From NCBI RefSeq assembly GCF_900343025.1, contig NZ_OUND01000001.1:434001-498000 (forward strand): a stretch of DNA of 64,000 nt, given 5' to 3'. The stretch is from Arsenophonus endosymbiont of Aleurodicus floccissimus (GTDB lineage: Bacteria > Pseudomonadota > Gammaproteobacteria > Enterobacterales > Enterobacteriaceae). The stretch's first letter is position 1. Each line of letters opens with the position of its first letter. Under the pieces are notes generated by a model. It was not told the origin of the DNA and searched no databases. It saw only the letters and a list, made by a program, of their open reading frames with translations. The translations under genes and the position numbers were made by a program. Positions 54,823 through 64,000 of the stretch are shown here, one piece after another.

Positions 54823-55343
54823 ATGGCGATTATTCTTGGGATTGATCCTGGTTCGCGTATTACCGGTTATGGTGTTATTCGTCAACAAGGTCGACAGTTG
54901 ATCTATTTAGGTAGTGGCTGTATACGTACTCAGGCAGACGATCTGCCAACACGTTTACAACGTATTTATGCAGGCGTCACTGAAATCATTACCCAATATC
55001 GACCGGACAGTTTTGCTATTGAACAGGTGTTTATGGCAAAAAATGCCGATTCTGCTTTAAAATTAGGTCAAGCAAGAGGCGTGGCGATTTTAGCTGCAGT
55101 TAATAATCAATTACCAGTTTTTGAATATGTGGCGCGACAAGTAAAACAACCTTTTGTTGGCACGGGAGCGGCGGAAAAAAAACAAGTTCAGCATATGCTC
55201 TTCTCATATTGAAATTGTTATCGCATCCTCAAGCTGATGCGGCTGATGCTTTAGCTATTGCGATCACACATTGTCATTTTAATCAAAATCTGGCTCGAAT
55301 AGGTGAGCCAGAACTATCATTGGCTAAAAGACGCTTGCGTTGA
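54823..55343 (+). pseudogene. ruvC: Holliday-junction resolvase RuvC, frameshifted
   Basis: RuvC cleaves Holliday junctions. The frame opens correctly ([22 protein letters not shown], catalytic Asp7; [21 protein letters not shown], catalytic Glu) but one missing base after VQHM near 55196 ends it at FSY-stop. The other frame carries [22 protein letters not shown] to a normal end, holding the last two catalytic Asp residues. A truncated product would lack half of the active site. One indel outside a homopolymer. Confidence 0.9.
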
Positions 55344-55344
55344 T

Positions 55345-55364
55345 GACTGGATATAAATCTAGTA
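55345..55364 (+). promoter_or_regulatory. degenerate LexA (SOS) box ahead of ruvA
   Basis: GACTGGATATAAATCTAGTA fits the LexA pattern CTGG-N8-CTAG; the E. coli ruvA box is CTGG-ATATCTAT-CCAG. It lies 50 bases before the ruvA GTG. One key half-site base (CCAG to CTAG) is changed. Confidence 0.6.
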
Positions 55365-55414
55365 TTTTTTTATAATATAAGCATTAGCAGAATAACCTAA
55401 AAGAGGAAATCGAT

Positions 55415-56029
55415 GTGATTGGTCGCTTGCGAGGCACTATTTTGTAAAAACAGCCGCCTATTGTTTTGCTCGAACTAAATGGTGTAGGTTATGAAGTTCA
55501 TATGCCAATGACCTGTCTTTATGAATTACCAGAAATAGGTCAGGAAGTGATCTTATGGACTCATTTTATCGTGCGTGAAGATGTGCAGCTTCTATATGAC
55601 TTCAATGATAAGCGAGAAAGGGCATTCTTTCGTGAGTTAATTAAGGTTAATGGGGTAGGCCCTAAATTAGCGCTGGCCATTTTATCCAGTATGTCAGCTT
55701 ATCAATTTGTTTCTACCATAGAGCAAGAAGCGATTACTAGCTTGGTAAAATTACCAGGTGTTGGCAAAAAAACCGCAGAACGGCTGGTGGTTGAAATGAA
55801 AGACCGCTTTAAAGGGCTTAATGGCGATCTATTTAATAATAGTGCGATAGATTTACCTGGCTCATCAGCGGCAAAACAAAATAGTCATGATATTGAAGCA
55901 GAGGCAGTTTCGGCATTAATTTCTTTAGGCTATAAACCACAAGATGCGAGCCGTATGATCGGCAGAGTTGCTAATGGAGCTACTAACTGTGAAGCATTGA
56001 TCCGCGAAGCACTGCGAGCTGCATTATAA
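55415..56029 (+). pseudogene. ruvA: Holliday-junction branch-migration protein RuvA, stop at codon 11
   Basis: A full-length 204-codon frame (E. coli RuvA 203 residues) starting at GTG behind GAGGAA and reading IGRLRGTIL, then TAA at 55445-55447 where the family has Glu (IIEKQPP). Downstream the domains are intact: OB fold ([24 protein letters not shown]), tandem HhH ([36 protein letters not shown]) and the C-terminal RuvB-binding domain. Re-initiation downstream would lose the first OB strand. Confidence 0.9.
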
Positions 56030-56051
56030 ATAATAAGTAAGGACCAAACCT

Positions 56052-57069
56052 ATGATTGAGGCTGATCGTTTAGTTTCTGCTGAGAATTTACCTGATGAAG
56101 ACGTGATTGATCGCGCTATTCGACCAAAACTCCTTACTGAATATGTCGGGCAACCTCAGGTTTGCCAATAGATGGAAATCTTTATCCAGGCAGCTAAATT
56201 ACGAGCTGAAGCACTTGATCACTTGCTGATTTTTAGTCCACTTGGGCTCGGTAAAACGACATTAGCGGGTATTGTGGCTAATGAATTGGGTGCAAATTTA
56301 CTTACCACCTCCGGCCCAGTGTTAGAAAAGGCAGGGGATTTAGCGGCAATGCTAACCAATTTAGAACCGCATGATGTACTCTTTATTAGTGAAATACATC
56401 GTTTATCGCCGGTTGTAGAAGAGATCCTTTATCCGGCAATGGAAGATTATCAACTGGATATCATGATAGGAGAAGGGGCTGTTGCGCGTTCAATTAAAAT
56501 TGATCTACCTCCTTTTACTCTAGTTGGTGCAACAACCAGAGCCGGCTCACTGACATCCCTGCTTAGAGATCGTTTTGGTATCGTTTAGCGTCTTGAATTT
56601 TATAATGTCGATGATTTACAGACGATTGTATTACGTAGTGCTCACTTTATGGGGTTAGAAATTTCTGATGCCGGTGCGAGACAAATTGCTATGCGCTCAC
56701 GGGGAACGCCGCGGATAACTAATCGTTTATTACGGCGAGTAAGATATTTTGCCCAAGTAAAAGGCGATGGTATTATCGATGGTGACATTACTTCACAGGC
56801 ATTAGATATGCTTAATGTTGATTCAGCCGGTTTTGACTACCTTGATCGTAAATTATTGATCGCTATTATTGATAAATTTATGGGAGGACCAGTAGGATTA
56901 GACAATGTGGCCGCTGCAATTGGTGAAGAAAGGGAAACCATAGAGGATGTTCTTGAGCCTTTCCTGATTCAACAAGGATTTATTCAGCGTACTCCCCCGC
57001 GGTCAAATTGCGACTAATCATGCTTACCGCCATTTTGGAGTTAATAAAGATCATGATGATGCTAGTTAA
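56052..57069 (+). pseudogene. ruvB: Holliday-junction helicase RuvB, stops and eroded Walker motifs
   Basis: Relic of the hexameric AAA+ motor RuvB. TAG codons stand at 56169-56171 (VCQ-stop-MEIF) and 56586-56588 (GIV-stop-RLEF, Gln in the family). An extra C in a CCCCC run near 56995 shifts the end (RTPPRSN against RTPRGQIAT). The catalytic motifs have also drifted: Walker A is SPLGLGKTT (GPPGLGKTT in E. coli) and Walker B reads FISEIH (FIDEIH). These changes of invariant residues show long-standing loss of selection. Confidence 0.93.
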
Positions 57070-57445
57070 GCTTATTAATGGGGTTAAATTTATTGCTTGT
57101 AATTTGCTAATATAATCATGCTAATTATTTTTAATGTAGTTTAACATCTGGTTAGGCTGCTATTTATAATATATGAATAAATAATAATTTATTTATATTT
57201 ATTATTTATTATTTTTATTAACCATTTTTATTATCAATGAACTTCTTATTTAATTAATGTATTATTAATATAAATTGATGATATTAAAATCTCAAAAACA
57301 AGGAATAGTTTAATATTAATATGATTAATTATATTATTTTTATTGATGTTTTTGCCGTTGTTAAATAATGATTTTACGGTAGTTTTCATTATGTCTACTA
57401 ACTATTTTTTAATAAATAAAATTAGCTAATTACGGAATAAACTGA
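57070..57445. other. intergenic, nothing recognised
   Basis: About 375 very AT-rich bases between ruvB and the LPMO relic. No gene fragment; the tail contains the relic's leader. Confidence 0.45.
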
Positions 57446-58044
57446 ATGAAAATAAAATTATTATTATCAATGTTATCATTAGTAATGTTAGTATTATAAG
57501 CTTTGCCAGAGCAAATACTCTCCTCAATCCTATGCATGGTTATATTGATTTTCCTACTAGTCGAGCTTATCTGTGTTCGTTAGGTAAAAATGGTAATTGT
57601 GGTGCGGTTATGGTTGAACCACAATCAGTTGAAGGTCGTAAAGGTTTTCCTCGGCGTGGAACAGCTGATGGCAAAATTGCCAGTGCTGGACATCGTTGGT
57701 TTGGTGAGTTAGATGAACAGACTACTACTCGTTGGACTAAAGTTGATGTTTCACCCGGTAAAAATACCTTCCATTGAACGTTGACTGCACCTCATCGTAC
57801 TACAGGTTGGGAGTATTTCATCACTAAACAAAATTGGGATCCTAATGCACCTTTAGCCCGTAGCTCATTTGAGCTGCAACCATTTTGTAGCCGTACAGAT
57901 GGGGGGCAAATGCCTTCATTTGAGGTCTCAATTGATTGTAATGTACCATATCGTACCGGTTATCAGGTTATTTTAGGTGTATGGACAATTTACGATACTG
58001 GCAATGCATTTTATCAAGTGATAGATGCTAATATGAAACCTTAA
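57446..58044 (+). pseudogene. AA10 lytic polysaccharide monooxygenase (chitin-binding protein), broken
   Basis: Relic of a copper-dependent AA10 oxygenase, close to Serratia CBP21. The ATG starts a signal peptide (KIKLLLSMLSLVMLVL) that ends in a TAA; an indel leads to the mature domain HGYIDFPTSRAYLC, with VEPQSVEGRKGFPRRG, ELDEQTTTRW and AFYQVIDANM. The histidine brace is recognisable: His in HGY and His in TAPHRTTGWEYF. A TGA (57775-57777) replaces Trp just before TLTAPH. Both lesions are upstream of the second copper His. Chitin is the likely former substrate. Confidence 0.85.
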
Positions 58045-58108
58045 TTATTTTTCACTAACTGGCTAAATATTGTCATCATTGTACTTAATAAAATGGTCAA
58101 TTTTTTTG

Positions 58109-58140
58109 GAGGTAAGTTAAAACTTGCCTCTACATTATTT
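58109..58140 (+). terminator. terminator after the AA10 relic
   Basis: GAGGTAAGTT (58109-58118) pairs with AACTTGCCTC (58121-58130, one G-T pair) followed by a T-rich tail. Confidence 0.65.
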
Positions 58141-58228
58141 TAGTTTTGATAGTTATAGCAGGACGATTTATTTCATATCTTATAAAGACTATTGAATTAA
58201 ATATTATTCTATTAGGAATAGAAGATAA

Positions 58229-58785
58229 ATGAAAAAATATTTATTAGATCTGTCATTGCTACTATATTTGCCTGTGTTTCTGCTAATGCCTGTGCAGCAA
58301 GTGAAAACATTTTATCGCTAGATTATGCACAAAGTCATCTACAATTTAAAGATGAAAAATTTCTGGATAAACCAAAGGGTGTTAATATTAAATATCGTAT
58401 TGATAATCACTGGGGTTTTATTGGTTCGTTGACTTATACTAATCAAGAAAATTATTTGAAAATTTATAATATTAAAGTTGCTAATGTAGATATAATTTAT
58501 TTTTCATTAAGTTTTGGTCCTAGTTATTCGTTTTAATCGCTATATTAGTCTTTATGGATTAATTGGAGCTACTCGTGTGGTAGGGTTGAGGCAAAATCAC
58601 CATTCGCAAATGCTTTTAAAGACACTGAAATTGAATTAGTTTATGGTGCGGGTTTACAAACTAATCCGGTGGAGAATTTAGCTATTGATGTTACTTATGA
58701 ACATACCAAATTATCTTTTGAACATACTAATTTAAAAAATATAAAAGTCGGCACATGGATGCTTGGTGTCGGTTACCGGTTCTAA
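58229..58785 (+). pseudogene. Ail/OmpX-type outer-membrane beta-barrel, broken
   Basis: Relic of a small Ail/Lom/OmpX family porin-like adhesin of the outer membrane. A Lys start and signal-like segment (ATIFACVSANACA in a shifted frame) lead to SLDYAQSHLQFKDE, GVNIKYRIDNHWGFIGSLTYT and IYFSLSFGPSYSF, then a TAA and an indel, then IELVYGAGLQTNPVENLAIDVTYEH and WMLGVGYRF-stop. Ending in a Phe after alternating residues is the outer-membrane barrel signature. At least two indels. Ail proteins often mediate adhesion and serum resistance. Confidence 0.75.
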
Positions 58786-58896
58786 TTCGATTAGCAAAAT
58801 AAAAACTCACTCACAAGTCATAATTGATGGATTTGTAGTGAGGGAATAGGGTATTTATACAATTTTAAAAATAATTTATTTTATCGCATAAATAGA

Positions 58897-59682
58897 TTAG
58901 TTTTTTATTTTAATAAATAAACTTAATACAAATAAAGCACTGGCACAGATCACAACCGAGGGCCCTGCAGGTGTATCGTAGTGGGCAGATAGAGCAAGTC
59001 CAGCCGTCACGGCAAACATACCGATAATAATAGCAACTACTGCCATTTGCTCTGGTGTTTTGGCAAATCGTCTACCAGTAGCGGCAGGAATAATTAATAA
59101 TGATGTAATAATTAAAGCACCAACAAATTTCATGGCAATACCTATGGTAAGGGCAGTAACCAGCATTAATAATACTTTAGGCTGCTGTATTTTTACGCAA
59201 TCAACAAAAGCTAAGTCCTGATTAACTGTTATTGACAGTAAATTACGCCATTGCCAGACAATAATTGAACAAACAATAGTAACACCTATCGCGATTGAAA
59301 AAACATCCTCAGTGGTTACCGATAATAAATCGCCAAATAAATAAGCCATCAAATCCATACGAACATTGTTCATTAAACTGACGACTACTAATCCAAGTGA
59401 TAGGGTACTATGTGCCATTATGCCTAATAGGGTATCGATGGCCAGATGTGGGCGCTTTTCTAGCCAGGCTAACAAAATTGCAAGAAGAAGGGTGATAGCA
59501 ATAACGGCATAAAACAGATTAACATTGAGTAACAAACCAAAAGCGATACCAAGTAATGAAGCATGAGCGAGAGTATCACCAAAATATGACATACGCCGCC
59601 ATACAACGAAAGAGCCTAGCGGTCCTGCGGCAATGGCTAACAGCATGCCGGCTAACCACCCAGGTAGTAATAGTTCAATCAT
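58897..59682 (-). CDS. znuB: zinc ABC transporter permease ZnuB
   Basis: An intact 261-residue inner-membrane permease, the same length as E. coli ZnuB. The start used is ATG 59682 ([16 protein letters not shown]), overlapping znuC by 8 bases. Conserved segments: [62 protein letters not shown]. Works with ZnuC and ZnuA in zinc import. Confidence 0.96.
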   Translation of the reverse strand: MIELLLPGWLAGMLLAIAAGPLGSFVVWRRMSYFGDTLAHASLLGIAFGLLLNVNLFYAVIAITLLLAILLAWLEKRPHLAIDTLLGIMAHSTLSLGLVVVSLMNNVRMDLMAYLFGDLLSVTTEDVFSIAIGVTIVCSIIVWQWRNLLSITVNQDLAFVDCVKIQQPKVLLMLVTALTIGIAMKFVGALIITSLLIIPAATGRRFAKTPEQMAVVAIIIGMFAVTAGLALSAHYDTPAGPSVVICASALFVLSLFIKIKN

Positions 59683-60439
59683 GATGACAGTTCCCTGTAG
59701 GTTTATCTTCAATCTCATTATTTAAATCGCATTGATGATTATGATGATGATGGCGATAGATACCGATCTGTTCTATCCCACGATGGCCGAACATAGCAAT
59801 AAATTCGGGATCTAAAGCCACATCCTCTGGCCGACCAGAGCAGCATATTTGTTTATTAATACAGAGTACTTTATCAGTTTTTGCCATCACAAGATGGAGA
59901 TCATGTGAGATCATAAAAACAGCACAATTTGATTCGGTACGAATATTATCAATTAGATTATATAAAGCGACTTGACCATTGATATCTACGCCTTGTGTAG
60001 GTTCATCTAAAACAAGTAATTGTGGTTGATTCAGTAAAGCACGGGCAAGTAGAACACGTTGAGTTTCCCCGCCTGATAGTTTTTGCATTTGTTGCTCGAT
60101 AAGATGATCGGCACCGATACGTATTAAAGTAGGAATAATATTAGTAGTTTTTACCTCAGGTTTTAATGTCATAAAACGTTTAACGGTCAAAGGCATTGTT
60201 ATATCCAGCGATAATTTTTGTGGCACATAACCGATGCGTAATTTGGCTTGGTAAATTATTTCTCCTTGACTAGGGGTAATTAGGCCGAGGAGTATTTTAG
60301 CTAGTGTAGATTTACCAGCACCATTTGGCCCCAATAGTGTTAATATTTCTCCAGCATATAGATCAAAGGAGATGTTTTCGACAATTTGGTGTGAACCAAA
60401 ACTAACAGCAATATTTTTTAAGCTTAATAGCGTTTGCAT
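59675..60439 (-). CDS. znuC: zinc ABC transporter ATPase ZnuC
   Basis: An intact 254-residue ATPase. The start used is ATG 60439 ([18 protein letters not shown]), not the upstream frame extension. Walker [13 protein letters not shown], signature [16 protein letters not shown] and Walker [11 protein letters not shown] are all present. The C-terminus is His-rich ([11 protein letters not shown]), suiting a zinc system. Divergent from znuA with a Zur palindrome between. Confidence 0.96.
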   Translation of the reverse strand: MQTLLSLKNIAVSFGSHQIVENISFDLYAGEILTLLGPNGAGKSTLAKILLGLITPSQGEIIYQAKLRIGYVPQKLSLDITMPLTVKRFMTLKPEVKTTNIIPTLIRIGADHLIEQQMQKLSGGETQRVLLARALLNQPQLLVLDEPTQGVDINGQVALYNLIDNIRTESNCAVFMISHDLHLVMAKTDKVLCINKQICCSGRPEDVALDPEFIAMFGHRGIEQIGIYRHHHHNHQCDLNNEIEDKPTGNCHHD

Positions 60440-60466
60440 GGTAAATAATTCTTGCAGGATGGTTAA

Positions 60467-60485
60467 AATGTTATAGTATAACATT
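60467..60485. promoter_or_regulatory. Zur operator in the znuC/znuA intergenic region
   Basis: A perfect 19-base palindrome AATGTTATA-G-TATAACATT centred at 60476, matching the enterobacterial Zur pattern with ATGTTATA half-sites. It lies between the divergent starts of znuC (60439) and znuA (60550), as expected for shared zinc-responsive repression. Confidence 0.85.
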
Positions 60486-60549
60486 ATCAAAATTAGTCTA
60501 TGGAAACTATTCTATATTACACAAAACAAAAAAAATTGTTCAAAAAATT

Positions 60550-61479
60550 ATGGGAAAAAAATGCATTCTTGCTGGACTATTACTCAGTTTCTTATCTACT
60601 ACTCAAGCTGATGTAGTTACGTCAATTCGCCCGTTAGGTTTTATTACCGCAGCTATTACTAATGGTGTTACTGATGTACAAATATTATTACCTGATGGCG
60701 CTTCACCCCATGATTATGCTTTAAAACCTTCCGACCTGGAAAAGATCAAAACTGCTGATCTTTTCATTTTGGTTGGCTCAAATTTAGAAACTTTTTTAGA
60801 GAAACCATTAGCACAATTACCCCCTGAAAAACGGATCACATTAGCTGAAGATCCAGCTGTAAAAGCACTCTTACTGAAAAGCAGCGAAGATAGCACAGCG
60901 GTAAATAATAAAAATTCTCATGGCCATCATCATGATCATGATGAGCATCATTCACATGATGAGTATAATATGCACATCTGGTTGTCACCAGACATTGCAC
61001 GTATTGCAGCTAACATTATCTACCACCGATTAGTCGCTCTATATCCTAAATATAAAAAACAGTTGGACGTAAACCTTCGTAAATTCGATGAGAAATTGAC
61101 GCAAACTGATCAAAATATTGCTAAGATGTTACAGTCGGTTGGAGATAAGCGATATTTTTTTTTTCATGATGCTTATGGTTACTTTGAAAAACGCTATCAT
61201 TTAGCCTCATTAGGTTATTTTACTATTAATCCTATCATTCAGCCTGGCGCCCAAAGACTATATCAAATAAGAACAATGTTGGCTCAGAAAAAAGCAGTTT
61301 GTGTTTTTGCTGAACCGCAATTCAGGCCAGCCGTGATTAAAGCTGTTATAAAAGATATCGATGTATATATGGGGACATTAGATCCATTAGGGAGCGGCAT
61401 CGGATTAAGTAAGGATAGCTATGTGGAATTTTTAACAGCGTTATCTAATCAATTTAAAAGCTGCTTGGATGAGAACTAG
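60550..61479 (+). CDS. znuA: zinc-binding periplasmic protein ZnuA
   Basis: An intact 309-residue A-I cluster solute-binding protein. It has a signal peptide (LAGLLLSFLSTTQA) and the family start VVTSIRPLGFITAAI, LLPDGASPHDYALKPSD with a zinc His, a His/Asp-rich loop (SHGHHHDHDEHHSH, about 121-134), then FFFHDAYGYFEKRY and VCVFAEPQFRPAVI with further zinc ligands. A long His loop helps recruit zinc at low concentration. Under the same Zur box as znuCB. Confidence 0.96.
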   Translation: MGKKCILAGLLLSFLSTTQADVVTSIRPLGFITAAITNGVTDVQILLPDGASPHDYALKPSDLEKIKTADLFILVGSNLETFLEKPLAQLPPEKRITLAEDPAVKALLLKSSEDSTAVNNKNSHGHHHDHDEHHSHDEYNMHIWLSPDIARIAANIIYHRLVALYPKYKKQLDVNLRKFDEKLTQTDQNIAKMLQSVGDKRYFFFHDAYGYFEKRYHLASLGYFTINPIIQPGAQRLYQIRTMLAQKKAVCVFAEPQFRPAVIKAVIKDIDVYMGTLDPLGSGIGLSKDSYVEFLTALSNQFKSCLDEN

Positions 61480-61493
61480 AAGGAATTTAATAC

Positions 61494-62852
61494 GTGCAGC
61501 AGATGGCGAAGACTATCGTTCAGGTATATGGCAATTTGCCTAAACCGCATAAAATTATGCTAGGCACATTAACTATAGCAACATTGGCTGTCGTAATTTG
61601 GCGGCCTGTTGTTATTCAACCCGATGATAAAGATGAACATATTTCTCAAGAATCATCGCCAATAAAACCAGGTATTATTCTTGGTAGTAAAGATAAAAGT
61701 GAAACTAATACTAACCAAGTAGATAACTCGGATACTGATGATATTATCACCGATAGCAGCGAACAGTTACCTGATGAAGGGGTAACTGATGAAAAGGGAG
61801 CTGATACACCCTATGAACATGTTGTTTCAAACGGTGATAATCTGACTAGTATTTTAACTCAGTATGGTTTAGATGCTGGTGATGTGGCGGCTCTTTCTAA
61901 TCAACACCGAGCGTTACGGAATTTGCAAATAGGGCAAACGTTAAGCTGGGAATTGAATAAAGATGGAGAATTACAGACACTGACATGGATTATTTCACAG
62001 CGTGAAACACGTGTTTATACTCGCCAAGATGCCTTTAGTACTTTTAATGAAGAGAAGCAAATGCGTCAAGGTGTTTGGGCTGATAAGTTTATCCAGGGTA
62101 AAATAAACGGTAATTTTACCTCTAGTGCAGTTAATTCAGGCTTAACATATAACGAGGCACGTGAAGTGTCTAAAGCACTACAATGGCAGATTGATTTGTG
62201 TAAACTAAAGTCAGGTGATAAATTTTCGGTCTTGTTAAGTCGCGAAATGCTTGATGGTCACAGTGAACAAAGTCGTTTGTGGGGGGTTCATTTATTAACT
62301 AATGGTAAGAATTACTATGCCTTTCGAGCTGAAAATGGTCGCTATTATGATAGTGAAGCTAATGGCTTAGAGCGCGGTTTCTTACGTTATCCTACAGCCA
62401 AAACCTTTAGAGTCTCTTCTCCTTTTAGTTTGCGTCGTATAAATCCGGTAACAAGGCGTCCAGCTCCTCATCAGGGAGTTGATTTTTCTATGCCCGTCGG
62501 GACACCGATATTAGCGGTTGGTAATGGTGAAGTTATTGTGGCGAAATATAGTGGAGCGGCCGGTAATTTTATTGCTATTCGTCATGGGCGTCAGTATACC
62601 ACTCGTTATATGCATCTACGTAAATTATTTGTTAAACCAGGTCATAAAGTAAAAAAGGGTGAACGTATAGCATTATCAGGTAATACTGGACGTACTACCG
62701 GCCCTCATCTTCATTATGAGTTATGGTTTAATCAGCGCGCAGTTAACCCATTAACAGCTAATTTACCTCACTCAGGTGGATTAACAGGTAAAGATCGTCA
62801 ACTCTTTCTGGCATCCGTTAAAGAGAATAAATCGAAGCTGGCAAGCAATTAA
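61494..62852 (+). CDS. mepM: murein DD-endopeptidase MepM
   Basis: An intact 452-residue cell-wall hydrolase (YebA). The start used is GTG 61494 (VQQMAKTIVQVYGNLPKPHKIML), aligning with E. coli MQQIARSV. An N-terminal membrane anchor (about 22-38), an acidic linker, a LysM-type segment (HVVSNGDNLTSILTQYGLD) and a C-terminal M23 domain follow (HQGVDFSMPVGTPILAVGNGEVI, with the zinc His/Asp; HLHYELWF, second His). It cuts D-Ala-meso-DAP crosslinks during wall growth. Follows znuA by 14 bases. Confidence 0.96.
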   Translation: MQQMAKTIVQVYGNLPKPHKIMLGTLTIATLAVVIWRPVVIQPDDKDEHISQESSPIKPGIILGSKDKSETNTNQVDNSDTDDIITDSSEQLPDEGVTDEKGADTPYEHVVSNGDNLTSILTQYGLDAGDVAALSNQHRALRNLQIGQTLSWELNKDGELQTLTWIISQRETRVYTRQDAFSTFNEEKQMRQGVWADKFIQGKINGNFTSSAVNSGLTYNEAREVSKALQWQIDLCKLKSGDKFSVLLSREMLDGHSEQSRLWGVHLLTNGKNYYAFRAENGRYYDSEANGLERGFLRYPTAKTFRVSSPFSLRRINPVTRRPAPHQGVDFSMPVGTPILAVGNGEVIVAKYSGAAGNFIAIRHGRQYTTRYMHLRKLFVKPGHKVKKGERIALSGNTGRTTGPHLHYELWFNQRAVNPLTANLPHSGGLTGKDRQLFLASVKENKSKLASN

Positions 62853-62987
62853 TATGATTTTTGTTAGCTAATTAGATTGTAAAATAGCATTTTATTTACT
62901 ACCATAATTATTTTATGTAAATCATAAGGTTAATATTATAATGTATCTCAGATTTTAGATTTTTATACGTTGTATTTTAGTGTACTA

Positions 62988-63962
62988 ATGAATAAAGAAC
63001 AGGATACAGATAGTAAACTTGGTTATATTCCTAGCTTTCATCTTATTTACCTATATCCCCAATATTGGGGGATGTGGGTTGGTGCATTGCTATTAGCGGG
63101 AACAGCTTATTTGCCTATTAAGTTACGCGATCTGTTACTGGCAAAAATGGGTAAGTTAATTGGTAAGTTAGCAAAAGGCGGCTCGCGTAGGCGGGCAAAA
63201 ATTAATTTGCTTTATTGTTTTCCAGAATTGACGGAGCAGCAAAGAGAGAAATATGTTGATGAAATGTTTGCTGTAGCACCTCAATCTTTTGCAATATTAG
63301 CCGAATTAGTTTTACGCGGCGTAGATAAAACTTTGACACGAACTCATTGGCATAATGAACAAATTATTGAACAATTAAAAGAACAACAGCGTAATATTAT
63401 TTTTATGGTACCTCATGGTTGGGTGGTTGATATTCCAGCCATGCTATTAGCGGCTCGAGGCCAAAAAATGGCAGCCATGTTTCATCATCAAAAGGATCCT
63501 GTAGCTGATTATTTATGGAACAAAGCTCGTCATCATTTTGGTGGTCGTTTACATTCTCGTGAAGCGGGCATTAAACCTTTTATTGCCAGTGTCAGGCAAG
63601 GTTATTGGGGATTTTATTTACCAGATCAAGATCACGGTGAAGAACATAGTGAGTTTGTTGATTTTTTTGCAACCTATAAAGCAACCTTACCGGCAGTGGG
63701 GAGGTTGATGAAAGTTTGTAAAGCGGAGATTGTACCATTATTTCCGGTTTATGACTATAAAACTCACCAATTACATATCTACATTCGTGAGCCAATGGTA
63801 GATATTGCCGGGCAGAGTAATCACTATATTGCCAGGCGTATGAACGAAGAGTTGGAATATTTAGTTAAACCTTATCTGGCACAATATACCTGGATATTAA
63901 AATTATTAAAAACACGCAAAGCCGGGGAGATAGAGCCTTATTGCCGCGATGATCTTTATTAA
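62988..63962 (+). CDS. lpxM: lipid A myristoyltransferase LpxM (MsbB)
   Basis: A 324-residue intact late acyltransferase that adds a secondary acyl chain to KDO2-lipid A. The start used is ATG 62988; an upstream in-frame TTG gives six more residues. The HxxxxD motif is HGWVVD (about residues 142-147), with a membrane anchor near 30-50. The block MAAMFHHQKDPVADYLW and LPDQDHGEEHSEFVDFFATYKATLPAVGRLM match LpxM. It follows mepM, as in E. coli, and points to complete lipid A synthesis. Confidence 0.95.
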   Translation: MNKEQDTDSKLGYIPSFHLIYLYPQYWGMWVGALLLAGTAYLPIKLRDLLLAKMGKLIGKLAKGGSRRRAKINLLYCFPELTEQQREKYVDEMFAVAPQSFAILAELVLRGVDKTLTRTHWHNEQIIEQLKEQQRNIIFMVPHGWVVDIPAMLLAARGQKMAAMFHHQKDPVADYLWNKARHHFGGRLHSREAGIKPFIASVRQGYWGFYLPDQDHGEEHSEFVDFFATYKATLPAVGRLMKVCKAEIVPLFPVYDYKTHQLHIYIREPMVDIAGQSNHYIARRMNEELEYLVKPYLAQYTWILKLLKTRKAGEIEPYCRDDLY

Positions 63963-64000
63963 TAAAAAATACCGCTTGATAGCAATAAAATTATTTATAA

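Overview
The window is an AT-rich stretch of a gammaproteobacterial chromosome. Gene order and protein similarity point to Enterobacterales. The A+T richness, the Morganellaceae-like flavour of many proteins and the very heavy gene decay suggest a host-restricted insect symbiont of the Arsenophonus type. That placement is inference; no rRNA or other marker here decides it. Roughly half of the recognisable genes are pseudogenes carrying frameshifts or in-frame stops, next to perfectly preserved housekeeping genes. No insertion sequence, phage or CRISPR array was seen.

Layout. 1-3089: sdaA, nudL and pabB (all broken) with intact yoaH. 3193-6683: yebF (broken), holE, ftnA (broken), yebY, the small RNA SdsR, yebV and msrC relics. 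6778-11886: intact proQ, prc and htpX, with the relic of an unknown exported protein between prc and htpX. 11926-19361: decaying accessory stretch (yecF, two universal stress genes, yjjP/yjjB, endA-like nuclease, phoH, a GDSL lipase relic). 19520-29671: the conserved ychF-pth-ychH-prs-ispE-lolB // hemA-prfA-prmC-sirB1-kdsA block, intact except pth and ychH. 29682-36514: yhcC, ycdY, yceB, mdtH and rimJ relics, tRNA-Ser(GGA), a relic of a possible papain-like effector, and intact murJ. 36637-46069: tRNA-Val(GAC), broken mdtK, intact ribC, a relic biosynthetic pair (ThDP enzyme plus KAS III-like enzyme) sitting where cfa lies in E. coli, then broken punC, punR and purR, and tiny ynhF. 46177-64000: argS, cutC, cmoB/cmoA, yecN (broken), aspS, nudB, yebC, ruvC/ruvA/ruvB (all broken), relics of a chitin-type AA10 oxygenase and an Ail-type porin, then intact znuB/znuC/znuA with a Zur palindrome, mepM and lpxM.

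How it works together. What survives is translation (prfA, prmC, argS, aspS, two tRNAs, cmoA/cmoB), precursor supply (prs, hemA, ispE, ribC), envelope assembly (kdsA, lolB, murJ, mepM, lpxM), protein and RNA quality control (proQ, prc, htpX) and high-affinity zinc uptake. What has been lost is multidrug efflux, purine regulation, PABA synthesis, serine deamination, Holliday-junction processing (RuvABC) and several host- or competitor-directed functions. Most premature stops are explained by C-to-T or G-to-A changes at Trp, Gln or Arg codons, so much of the decay looks biological. Single-base frameshifts, especially in pth, need confirmation against reads.
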